Of a stretch of 21,358 nucleotides of DNA, positions 7,874 through 14,945 are shown piece by piece; the first letter of the stretch is position 1, and every line of letters begins with the position of its first letter. The notes beneath the pieces are model-generated. The model was given only the letters and a program-made list of their open reading frames with translations, was not told where the DNA came from and did not search any database. This stretch comes from JARKQH01 sp964631605 (lineage in GTDB: Bacteria > Verrucomicrobiota > Verrucomicrobiia > Limisphaerales > UBA8199). The DNA is taken from the NCBI GenBank assembly GCA_964631605.1, contig CAZVYG010000084.1:1-21358 (forward strand), in the 5' to 3' direction. The position numbers and the translations under genes were made by a program.

Positions 7874-8502
7874 AGCCCGTTGCGGTTGCGGCGGCGAGCC
7901 TGGTGGAGACGCTCGGTAAAACCTCCCTGCCGAAGGAAGGCAGCAGCCTGGGCGGCAACCTGACGATTCAAAAGGGCACCGGCCACGTTGATGAGCGTCA
8001 AGGCGGCGTTTGCGGCGATCTCGGAGTAAGGGGACGAAGTGGACGGAGTGGACGCAGTGGACCGGCCTTGTCTCCCCTCTTGTCCACTGAGTCCACAGCG
8101 TCCACGGTCATGCACCTCTTGAATCCACTTGGCAATCTCCTCGACGGTTCGGCAGCGGCGTGCAACCAATGCAGCCCGGCGCGGGTCATCGCCCTTCCAG
8201 ATTGGCAGCCGCCGCTGGCGAAGGAAGTCCTCATAATCCAGCCGAAGCTCTTCAAGACTGGCTCTGGCGACTTGCGTGAGTTTCATTTCCATCTTCCTGG
8301 AAGTGGCGCTTACCTCGCTGCCCTCGGCGATATTCTGAACACCACTTCGGGCAGCCTGGACCATCTGGTCATACGTCCGGCTGCGGGGACTGACATATCT
8401 CTTACAGAAACGAACGGTCAGATCATAAACAAGCTGGGCGACCTGGAAGCTCTTGAGCTGACGGTATCCGCCGTGCGGAGGAATGAGAAGTTGGTCATTC
8501 AT
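7870..8502 (-). CDS. Four-helix-bundle protein with C-terminal suffix domain, inserted in the cas operon
   Basis: A 210-residue protein. Residues ~15-130 match the four-helix-bundle family that includes the 23S rRNA intervening-sequence (S23) proteins and is related in fold to Avd of diversity-generating retroelements; the signature is RSGVQNIAEGSEVSATSR at 53-70, then LEELRLDYEDFLR. Residues 131-160 are a low-complexity Ser/Thr/Gly linker, and 161-207 (EIAANAALTLINVAGALLN onward) match the four-helix-bundle 'suffix' domain, which ends in basic residues. Function is unknown; members form oligomeric helical bundles, and several are thought to bind nucleic acid. The gene overlaps csb2 by 8 nt at its start and cas3 by 4 nt (ATGA) at its end. 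It therefore lies inside the interference operon and is translated with it. A Cas11-like role is possible but unproven. Confidence 0.9.
   Translation of the reverse strand: MNDQLLIPPHGGYRQLKSFQVAQLVYDLTVRFCKRYVSPRSRTYDQMVQAARSGVQNIAEGSEVSATSRKMEMKLTQVARASLEELRLDYEDFLRQRRLPIWKGDDPRRAALVARRCRTVEEIAKWIQEVHDRGRCGLSGQEGRQGRSTASTPSTSSPYSEIAANAALTLINVAGALLNRQVAAQAAAFLRQGGFTERLHQARRRNRNGL
8039..8105. repeat. GTGGAC/GTCCAC inverted 9-nt repeat cluster inside the four-helix-bundle gene
   Basis: On the plus strand GTGGAC occurs at 8039, 8048 and 8057, and its reverse complement GTCCAC at 8082, 8091 and 8100, each set with a period of 9 nt. The two sets face each other across a 19-nt gap and can form an imperfect stem of three 6-bp blocks. 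The period of three codons keeps the frame open and encodes the Ser-Thr-rich linker (STASTPSTSS) between bundle and suffix domains. It looks like a repeat element that expanded within, or was taken up into, the linker. Confidence 0.85.
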
Positions 8503-10066
8503 AAACCACTTCCAGCGGCCGGAAAAAGCCGTAGCCCCGATACCGGCCCGCCCCCACTATCACCGGGCCAACGACGGGCTGGTCAAAGACCAGAATGGCG
8601 TGAGTGTGACGGCGTTCGCTGTCGTCTTTGCGGCGCAGTCGCGGGAAGATGTGCGCGGGCGGTGCGCCCAGGTGCGCGGAGACTGGCGTGGGGATCACGG
8701 TGCGCGGGCGCGGCAGGCCGATGCGCTCGCAGCCGGCAGAAATCATCGCGGCGACTTCGGCAAGATAGCCGGCTTTGTCCTTGGCCTTCGGGTGTTGGTC
8801 ATAGGCGATGGGTGTGACGCTGCTCCACTGCGTGGTGCCAGTCGGATGCGCCGTCCATCTGGCGGCGCGCAGGGTTTCCAGGGGACGGACCATGGTGGAA
8901 GGAGCGAGCCTCCACACCCCGAGACGTCCGAGCTTCAATTCGTGGATTTGTCCAGCGGCCCGGAGCACCTCCTGCCGCACGCCCGCCGGCATCTCCCGAG
9001 GGAAGGCCAGCGCAATGCCGGGCAGGTGTCCGGTAGCATTGGCATGACCGACGAAGCCGAGCGGAAGAAACGCGACGTGGGCGGACTGCAGCGGGGATTT
9101 GTCCCGCGGTGAGTGTCCGGTGAGCAGCGACAGTGCTTCCGGGCTGACCGCAAGTTCCGCAGCATGTTTGGCAAGCGCTTCGCGCCAGCGGTCCATCAGG
9201 GCCAGCGTGCAGGCCAGATCCAACCAGCGATACGCTGCTTCCATCCGTTCGAGCGTGAAGATGGCCAGGTGCGGGCTGAAGACACTGCCGGACACCCGAG
9301 CCTCATCAGCAACTTCCTCCATCAGTGCGTAGCTGGCGTAAGTCGAAATGCGCGGCCGGTCCTGGCGTGGTTCGCCGTGAGGGAACTCCGCGGCGAGCGC
9401 TTGTTTGGCCGCTTTCCTGGTTTTGGGCGTTTCCGCATCCTCAACGGCGAGCAGCAACTCGCAATATCGCGCCACCGCCGCATCGTTGAAGCTGAAATCC
9501 AAAACATTCTTAAGCGTTCCCTCCCGCGGCACGCGAAACTGATGCGTGCCGCGCTCCTCATCCTCAACCCATTGTTGGAGCCTGGCACCAACAATGCCAT
9601 CCGCCACCCACATCTGCACCAGTGAACTGGAATGGCCGACGCGCGTGACCTTGGCGCACAAGGCCGCCAGCGCTTGGCGCACCGGTTGTGATGGTTCTGC
9701 GTTCCGCCAGCAGAGCATCACCGTGTCGCCGGCGAGCGAGGCGCGGGCAAAGGTGCGGTCAATCCGATGGCGAGTGAGCGGCAGCGAGTGCATTTGTGCT
9801 TTGGCGGGGCCGGCCTTGTCGTTCACCGGCACAAACTGGGTGACCACCCGGCACGGCTCTGCCTCGGGCGCGTAAATCTCCGGCGCGCATTGCTTCTCGA
9901 GCCACTCCAACGCCTCGCGTTCCGCCGGCGCGGCGCCGGTTTGGTAATGTGCCGCCGCCATGGCCATGAACACGCGGGCCGGATGCGGCGGCCACTCGAC
10001 GCGCCCATGCTCGCCGTGCGAGCCAACGGCGACGCCCTGCAGGTAGCGGATGCCGACGGTGAGCAT
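8495..10066 (-). CDS. csb2: Csb2, type I-G Cas5-Cas6 fusion (GSU0054 family)
   Basis: A 523-residue protein with the Csb2 opening MLTVGIRYLQG and WPPHPARVFMAM, corresponding to the Cas5-like part that holds the crRNA 5' handle. The C-terminal part carries RRHTHAILVFDQP (His487 and His489) and a glycine-rich end GAGRYRGYGFFRP, typical of RAMP/Cas6 proteins, so this half probably cleaves the repeat at its hairpin. The array's palindromic repeat fits a hairpin-recognising Cas6. The ATG lies 7 nt after the csb1 stop, and the end overlaps the next gene by 8 nt. Length and motifs agree with family members, so the call is firm; which histidine is catalytic is not known from sequence alone. Confidence 0.93.
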   Translation of the reverse strand: MLTVGIRYLQGVAVGSHGEHGRVEWPPHPARVFMAMAAAHYQTGAAPAEREALEWLEKQCAPEIYAPEAEPCRVVTQFVPVNDKAGPAKAQMHSLPLTRHRIDRTFARASLAGDTVMLCWRNAEPSQPVRQALAALCAKVTRVGHSSSLVQMWVADGIVGARLQQWVEDEERGTHQFRVPREGTLKNVLDFSFNDAAVARYCELLLAVEDAETPKTRKAAKQALAAEFPHGEPRQDRPRISTYASYALMEEVADEARVSGSVFSPHLAIFTLERMEAAYRWLDLACTLALMDRWREALAKHAAELAVSPEALSLLTGHSPRDKSPLQSAHVAFLPLGFVGHANATGHLPGIALAFPREMPAGVRQEVLRAAGQIHELKLGRLGVWRLAPSTMVRPLETLRAARWTAHPTGTTQWSSVTPIAYDQHPKAKDKAGYLAEVAAMISAGCERIGLPRPRTVIPTPVSAHLGAPPAHIFPRLRRKDDSERRHTHAILVFDQPVVGPVIVGAGRYRGYGFFRPLEVVYE

Positions 10067-10073
10067 AGGGCGA

Positions 10074-11312
10074 TTACTGGGCGTTGTCTTCCCCCTTGGT
10101 GGCCTCCTGCTGGCTTAGCCGGACGAGGTCAGCGAGCTTGGGCTGCGGGACAAGTTCCACAGGTGTCTCCTCCCAGTTGAGCTTTGCCTTCCTGGCGGCC
10201 TCAACCGCGCCGTTCAACAAAGCAATCGCGTCGTTGCTGCTCAACGTAAACTTGCGCGGCTCATCGCCAGGTTTCTCAAGCAATTCCCACGTCATGGGCT
10301 CCTCCGGCCAAACCAGACATCTGGAGCGAAGGGCCAGTCCGGACTCAAAAGCCAGGGTGGCGGCGCAGAGACCCAACGCGGCCAGGACGGTGCGGCCAGC
10401 CACATCCACCTCAGGGGTCGGGGCGCCGTTGAGGGGAAAGCGCAGCCGGCGGAGAACGATGAGTGAGAGAGTGGTGAGTTGCTCGGCGTATTCGATCGTA
10501 GTCCCGGCGTTGTCGGAATCGAAAGTCACGTTTCCGTGATTGATGTCCGAGGGGGCTTGGACGTTCTTTACCTTTGGATCCGCAATACTCCAGGATTTGT
10601 CCGCAGCTTTAAGAATTGGAATGGCCTTGCGGATTTCCAATGGGTCACGCCGGACACCTCGCGCTTTATGGGTTTCGTGGATACTTGCCCCGATACCGAC
10701 CACCTCTGACACCATCGCGCGCTCGAACTTCGCGCCCAAGCCGCCCTTGGGGCCGGTGGAATCCCACATGCCGAAGAGCAGCCCGGTAGGACAGAGCCTG
10801 TAGAGCGCGGTGGCATTGCGCTGGCTGACAGCGTTCAGCGCCTTACCGTATTCTGATTCGCGGAAGGGTTTGCCGTCCTTTGTCTGGCTGTCCCGCAGGA
10901 TGGCGTCCGCGAGCCGGTGCGGCACCTGGAGACTGGTGATGACGCCGACGTCGTCAATGAACTTTTCACCATTCGGCTTGTTGCCCGTGGGCGACCACGC
11001 GGAGAAATCCACTTTCACCACGGGGATTTTGATGCGCCCGGCGTCGAGGGCGTTCTGCAATGCCTCCTCCATGCGATTGGCTTGGGATTGCACGGTGTCG
11101 AGTATGACGCAGGTCACAGGGTCGGGACGCCCCGGAACACGCCGTTGCTCCACGGCGTACACAGCCCCTTTAAAGGTTGGCGGGAATACTTTGTCACCCG
11201 GGCCACCGGCGGGTTGCAGTTTGCGACGACAGCGGAAGGCGGCCGCAGAGCCAGCAACCGCCGTCCTGAGGGCATCTATGTCAAGAGTTTGCATTTTTTT
11301 TGTAGCGTTCAT
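10074..11312 (-). CDS. csb1: Csb1, type I-G Cas7 backbone subunit (GSU0053 family)
   Basis: A 412-residue RAMP-family protein. The hallmark LQPAGGPGDKVFPPT is at 32-46 and LDTVQSQANRMEEAL at 71-85, both characteristic of Csb1/GSU0053. It should polymerise along the crRNA spacer as the Cas7 backbone of the interference complex. The ATG is preceded by AAGGAAAAGGAATT, a good ribosome binding site. It is the first complete gene of the compact csb1-csb2-4HB-cas3-csb3 block. The DNA immediately upstream (11332-11731) is a duplicated copy of another cas3's 5' end and leader, so transcription may start from that borrowed region or read through from the upstream cas3. Confidence 0.95.
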   Translation of the reverse strand: MNATKKMQTLDIDALRTAVAGSAAAFRCRRKLQPAGGPGDKVFPPTFKGAVYAVEQRRVPGRPDPVTCVILDTVQSQANRMEEALQNALDAGRIKIPVVKVDFSAWSPTGNKPNGEKFIDDVGVITSLQVPHRLADAILRDSQTKDGKPFRESEYGKALNAVSQRNATALYRLCPTGLLFGMWDSTGPKGGLGAKFERAMVSEVVGIGASIHETHKARGVRRDPLEIRKAIPILKAADKSWSIADPKVKNVQAPSDINHGNVTFDSDNAGTTIEYAEQLTTLSLIVLRRLRFPLNGAPTPEVDVAGRTVLAALGLCAATLAFESGLALRSRCLVWPEEPMTWELLEKPGDEPRKFTLSSNDAIALLNGAVEAARKAKLNWEETPVELVPQPKLADLVRLSQQEATKGEDNAQ

Positions 11313-11331
11313 AATTCCTTTTCCTTGCTAA

Positions 11332-11607
11332 AAGCGTCCGCATGGGGAGGCAATAGACTAGGCGGCGGGGCCAATTGGGGTTCTGCAGATGGACGCGGTT
11401 CCAGAGCCAGGCGAGCACGACGGCGGCGGTCTTCCCCAGGCCGGTCGGGATGTGGATGAGTCGCGAGCGGCAATCGGTTCCCCCGCGCAACGTAGCCGGC
11501 TGCTGGGGCCGGGCCTCGGGTCTGTAGGCTAGGCGGCATTGAGAGGCATAGGAAACGGCTTTCCCGATGGTCTTTTGAAAAAACTCGCCGAAAGAAAGCG
11601 GGGTCAT
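11332..11607 (-). pseudogene. 5' fragment of a second copy of the GSU0051-like cas3
   Basis: From the ATG at 11607 this encodes 92 residues that differ from the first 92 residues of the intact cas3 (14738) at 13 positions (about 86% identity). The Walker A stretch HIPTGLGKTAAVVLAWLW and the closing LVYCLPMRTL are unchanged. Homology stops abruptly at 11332, 20 nt before csb1, and the frame then reads a short unrelated tail to a stop at 11281 inside csb1. Without DEIQ, motif VI or the HD domain it cannot be a helicase. It is best seen as the remnant of a recombination or duplication event. Confidence 0.9.
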
Positions 11608-11731
11608 GGATTGCCCCTTTCCCAACCTTGCAATGCAAGCGTCCTGTTCATGGGTCACCTTCGTTGTTCTCCATCTTGCCAGGGCCGGGCCCGCACTGCA
11701 TCCACCCCCGGCGGATGCCATTTCAATATCA
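11332..11731. repeat. Direct repeat copy A (~400 bp, in front of csb1)
   Basis: Ungapped alignment with 14464-14862 gives about 49 mismatches in 400 positions by hand (about 88% identity). It covers the first 92 codons of cas3 and about 124 bp of upstream DNA. Same orientation as copy B, about 3.1 kb away. The absence of indels and the intact palindromes upstream of the start codon are notable. Confidence 0.92.
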
Positions 11732-11976
11732 AAGTTCTCGCCCGCCGCAATGGGAAACTGAATCCATCGCGCGTCCGCAAATGCGCGGCTCGCGGACCCA
11801 AAGCACCAGGGGGAACGAACGGAGTATGTTTTTTGCTGGCAGGACTCCCAAAGGCGCCGGGTCTGCTCGTAGCCGTCGCTGGCCGGCTGGTGGAGGGCGC
11901 CCTTGGGGAGGCAAAGCTGCCGGTTGGTTTCAACAATGACCGGCCAGGTGAACGGTTCAAGCCAGGGGCGTTTCAC
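11732..11976 (-). pseudogene. Truncated gene start downstream of cas3, unrecognised
   Basis: A GTG at 11976 overlaps the cas3 stop codon (GTGA) and has a textbook GGAGG six bases upstream (11983-11987), so a gene clearly once began here in the cas operon. About 82 residues (starting MKRPWLEPFTWPVIVETN) precede the point where the sequence becomes the duplicated cas3 leader. The frame happens to stay open through the cas3 fragment to 11281, so a 231-residue chimera could be made. I do not recognise the N-terminal part. In GSU0051-type loci the gene after cas3 encodes the large subunit, so a truncated cas8/csb3 homologue is one guess; an unrelated small protein is another. Confidence 0.55.
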
Positions 11977-14738
11977 GATCGGCCTCCTTCGGCCTTGGGC
12001 CTTTTCGCGCTTTGAATCTCCTCAACCGTGCCGCTCTGGAAATGGCCCTTGCCCGTCTGTTTGTAGAGGGGTTCGGGACGGAATTTGCTTTGAATACTGA
12101 GGCCCTCCTCAACGAGCTCCGCAACGAGCGAGCGCTCTTCAATGGAGAGAGCCGGCGTGCTGCTTTGAGAGCCAGCCTCTTCCCGCAGGGCCAGGGACCC
12201 GGCCGGAGCCTCCGCATTCCCGGACGCAGGCAGAGCCGCCAATCCCGCCGAGGCGCGCATGTCTGCGGCGCGGAGCAGCGCCTCCAGCCGCGCGAGGCGG
12301 CAGGGGCCGAGGGTGTCGCGAAGCCGGAGCATGCGTTCCGCCCAGCTTGGCTGGCCCTGAAACGGCGGTTGCTCGCACAAACCCAATTCCATGGGCTCCA
12401 GGGACAGTTTAACCGCTGGAGCCTGAACCCCGCCGCCCAGATCAGTGGAAGGAAGGTCGTCCTGATCCCAGATGCCGCGGGCAAAGCGGCGGCCGTCGGA
12501 CGGGACTTTTTCCCCGGGCAGCGAGCGGATGGAGAGGCGCAATTTGCCGTGATGGGCGGCGACGAGGTATGCGACGAGGTCGCGAACCTCGTCGGGGATT
12601 TGATCGCGTGCCGCCATGAGGACGGCGAGCGCGGAGGCCAGTTCGTGACGGAAATGCGAGCGGTGCTCGGGAGCCGTCTGCGAGGGCGGCAACCAGGCCG
12701 CCGGGGGGGCCTTGGCCGCGAACCCGCCATTCAAGACTCCGGCGGCGCGGGCTTGGGCCAAAGCCTCCGGGCTGAGCCTGGCGACGAAGGCCGCGTGCGC
12801 TTTGCCGCGGTCATGCCAGCGCGCGGCCAGTCGGAGGGCGCTTGACTCCTCGATACTTATTTCTTTGAGGATGGTTTCCAACTCGCCGCAGACCCGGTTG
12901 GTGTGCTCGGCGATGGACTCCCAGCGGGATTGCGAGAGCGAATCGGTGTCGTTGGCCTCGGGCGCGGGAGCCGCCGGCGGAGGCGGCAGCACGGGGACGG
13001 GCGCAAGCGAATCCTGATTCCACCCGGATTCGGATGTGTAACCGCCGGCGCAGGCGTGAACCAGAAACACCTGACCCGGGAAGATGCGCGCGTTGTCAAG
13101 CGGTTCCCAGGAGCCCTCGAGGTGATCCCAGCGATAGATCAAGTTGCGCCGTTTGGTTTCCCGGGCGAACTCTCTGAACTCGCCGACCGGGGCGGCGCAC
13201 AACTCGTCGTGGCGTGGGGCGGGGAGGTCGGCGGGCGGCCTGGTGTCGGCAGGCCAGTCGCGCCAAAAAACCCTTACATCGCACTCCTCGACATCGCGGA
13301 CGAAGCGCTCGATATCAAGGTCGTTGCCAGCGAGGTCGGGCGTGGTGTCGAACAGCTCGGTGAAATCCTTGCGGCGGAGGACCTGCCCCGGCGGGTAGGC
13401 CAGGGGAACGTTCGCCGGCAGCGAACCCGGACCAACATCCGGCTTGGTGAGATTCCCGAGCACCTGTCTGGACTGCTGCAAATCCCCGGGCTGGTAGGGG
13501 CCGCAGCATCGCTCCTGTTCGCCCTGCTTAGCCGGAAGGTCAACCCAAAAGACTTGTGCCTTGTCGTTGTCGTGGCCGCGCCGGTTACAGCGGCCGAACC
13601 GCTGGACCAGCGACGCCCACGGGGCCAGCTCGGTAAACAAGGTGGTGGCGCTGACATCCACCCCCGCCTCAACCACCTGCGTGGTGACGGCGACAAGGCC
13701 GGGCCCGGCGAGCGGAGCCAGCAACTGGTCCATGCGCTCGCGGCGGTCCGGCGGACGAAACCGGGAGTGAATAAGGATCACCGCCGGGCCAGGATCGGCC
13801 GATTTCGTGCGGCGTTGCAGCTCGCGGGCCAACTCGCGGGCCCGTCGAACGGTGTTGACCACCGCCAGCGTAAGGCCACCCGCGTTACGGTGGGCCTTGA
13901 GAACCTCGTCCGCCAGGCTTTTCGGGTCATTCATCCGGGCGTTTGCCCGTTGGATGGGCTTGCGGGCTTCGCGGAGAGATCGCACTTCCGGCATGCCAAG
14001 GTCGGTCGCCTCCAAGCTGACCCGCGGCAGCGCGGAGGGACTTGGAAAATCCACGGTTTTGAGCCAATCCGGCTGAAGGGTAGCCGACATCCAGAAAGTG
14101 GCGCAGCCGCGCTGGCCGAGCTCCGTGCGAAACGCCTCGAGCTGGGAGGTGGTGGCGAGGCCGCTGCCCATTAACTGAATCTCATCCAGCACCCACAGGC
14201 AGTCATTGTTGAGCAGGCCGAAGTGCATCGGCCACCGATAGCGGCTCATGCCGTAGCCGCGGTTGAGTGCCCGGCTGAGCAGCATGTCTTGAGTGCCGAT
14301 GAGAATGGCGTTTTCCTCGGGATAAATGTCCCACTCCCCGGCATCCTCACCCCCCATCAAAACGTGCAGCCCGACCTTGCCTTTTCTCGTCTCCGGCTTG
14401 CCATCCCAGTCGAGATGGTTCGCCGCCAGCCAGGCCTGGACCTGGTCCCGGGTTTGTTCGACCAGCGTCCGCATCGGCAGGCAATAGACCAGGCGGCGCG
14501 GCCATTTGGGGTCGTTCAAGTGGACGCGGTTCCAGAGCCAGGCGAGCACGACAGCGGCGGTTTTGCCCAAACCGGTTGGGATGTGGATGAGCCGCGAGCG
14601 GCAATCGGTTCCCCCGCGGAGAGTAGCCGGCTGATCGGGCCGGGCCTCGGGTCCGCAGGCCAGGCGGCATTGATAGGCATAGGGAGCGGGTTTCCCGGTC
14701 GTCTGTTGAAAAAATTCGTCGAAAGAAAGCGGGGTCAT
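11973..14738 (-). CDS. cas3: Cas3 helicase-nuclease, GSU0051-like (copy 2)
   Basis: A 921-residue SF2 helicase with a C-terminal HD domain. Motifs: Walker A TGLGKT (55-60), LVYCLPMRTLVEQT (83-96), a DEIQ box in place of DEAD/H (185-188), MSAT (217-220), then QVVEAGVDVSATTLF and LVQRFGRCNRRG. The HD part shows RWHDRGKAH (His642-Asp643), HRSHFRHE (692-699), AAHHGK (729-730) and an aspartate near 826. The opening and the DEIQ resemble the GSU0051-type Cas3 of Dpsyc/I-G systems. The ATG at 14738 begins MTPLSF as in its duplicate; an in-frame ATG at 14852 is possible, and the frame stays open far upstream opposite the oxidoreductase, which is not taken as coding. All visible motifs are intact, so it is probably functional. 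It shares little with the other Cas3. Confidence 0.94.
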   Translation of the reverse strand: MTPLSFDEFFQQTTGKPAPYAYQCRLACGPEARPDQPATLRGGTDCRSRLIHIPTGLGKTAAVVLAWLWNRVHLNDPKWPRRLVYCLPMRTLVEQTRDQVQAWLAANHLDWDGKPETRKGKVGLHVLMGGEDAGEWDIYPEENAILIGTQDMLLSRALNRGYGMSRYRWPMHFGLLNNDCLWVLDEIQLMGSGLATTSQLEAFRTELGQRGCATFWMSATLQPDWLKTVDFPSPSALPRVSLEATDLGMPEVRSLREARKPIQRANARMNDPKSLADEVLKAHRNAGGLTLAVVNTVRRARELARELQRRTKSADPGPAVILIHSRFRPPDRRERMDQLLAPLAGPGLVAVTTQVVEAGVDVSATTLFTELAPWASLVQRFGRCNRRGHDNDKAQVFWVDLPAKQGEQERCCGPYQPGDLQQSRQVLGNLTKPDVGPGSLPANVPLAYPPGQVLRRKDFTELFDTTPDLAGNDLDIERFVRDVEECDVRVFWRDWPADTRPPADLPAPRHDELCAAPVGEFREFARETKRRNLIYRWDHLEGSWEPLDNARIFPGQVFLVHACAGGYTSESGWNQDSLAPVPVLPPPPAAPAPEANDTDSLSQSRWESIAEHTNRVCGELETILKEISIEESSALRLAARWHDRGKAHAAFVARLSPEALAQARAAGVLNGGFAAKAPPAAWLPPSQTAPEHRSHFRHELASALAVLMAARDQIPDEVRDLVAYLVAAHHGKLRLSIRSLPGEKVPSDGRRFARGIWDQDDLPSTDLGGGVQAPAVKLSLEPMELGLCEQPPFQGQPSWAERMLRLRDTLGPCRLARLEALLRAADMRASAGLAALPASGNAEAPAGSLALREEAGSQSSTPALSIEERSLVAELVEEGLSIQSKFRPEPLYKQTGKGHFQSGTVEEIQSAKRPKAEGGRS

Positions 14739-14862
14739 GAATTGACCCCCTCCCAACCTTGCAATGCAAGCGTCCGGTTCATGGATCACCTTCGTTGTTC
14801 TCCATCCTGCCAGGGCCGAACCCGCACTGCATCCGCCCCCGGCGGATGTCATCCAAATATCA
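14464..14862. repeat. Direct repeat copy B (~400 bp, 5' end and leader of intact cas3)
   Basis: Partner of 11332-11731. It spans the first 92 codons of the intact cas3 and 124 bp upstream. Two short palindromes, CTTGCAATGCAAG and CATCCGCC-CCC-GGCGGATG, lie in the shared upstream part. Confidence 0.92.
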
Positions 14863-14945
14863 GATGCCTTCCGCGGGCGCAACAGAAAACACGAAAAATC
14901 TTTTTGCGTTCCGGGAAAGGCAAATGGTAGCCTCCCGCCGCGATT
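14739..14945. promoter_or_regulatory. Divergent intergenic region between cas3 and the oxidoreductase
   Basis: This 207-bp spacer must hold promoters for both cas3 (minus) and the oxidoreductase (plus). On the cas3 side lie a 6-bp inverted repeat with one central base (14758-14770, 19 nt upstream of the cas3 ATG) and an 8-bp inverted repeat with a CCC centre (14830-14848). Both are kept in the duplicated copy, the second with one mismatch. GGAGGG near 14745-14751 is the probable cas3 ribosome binding site. No clear -35/-10 pair is visible on either strand. Confidence 0.5.
14758..14770. promoter_or_regulatory. Palindrome CTTGCAATGCAAG upstream of cas3 (candidate operator)
   Basis: A perfect inverted repeat of 6 bp around one base, 19 nt before the cas3 start codon. 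The same 13 bases and their flanks are identical in the duplicate at 11627-11639, although the repeat copies differ at about one base in eight overall. Position and conservation suggest a repressor site or mRNA element; no regulator is identified. Confidence 0.4.

Noticed and set aside
11313..11976. Possible CreTA-like RNA toxin-antitoxin guarding the cas genes
   Set aside because: No degenerate CRISPR-repeat sequence or mini-spacer was found; the region is explained by the gene remnant and the cas3 duplication.
12903..14174. Plus-strand 423-codon open frame opposite cas3
   Set aside because: Antisense of the helicase domain, composition typical of a shadow frame, no recognisable domain.
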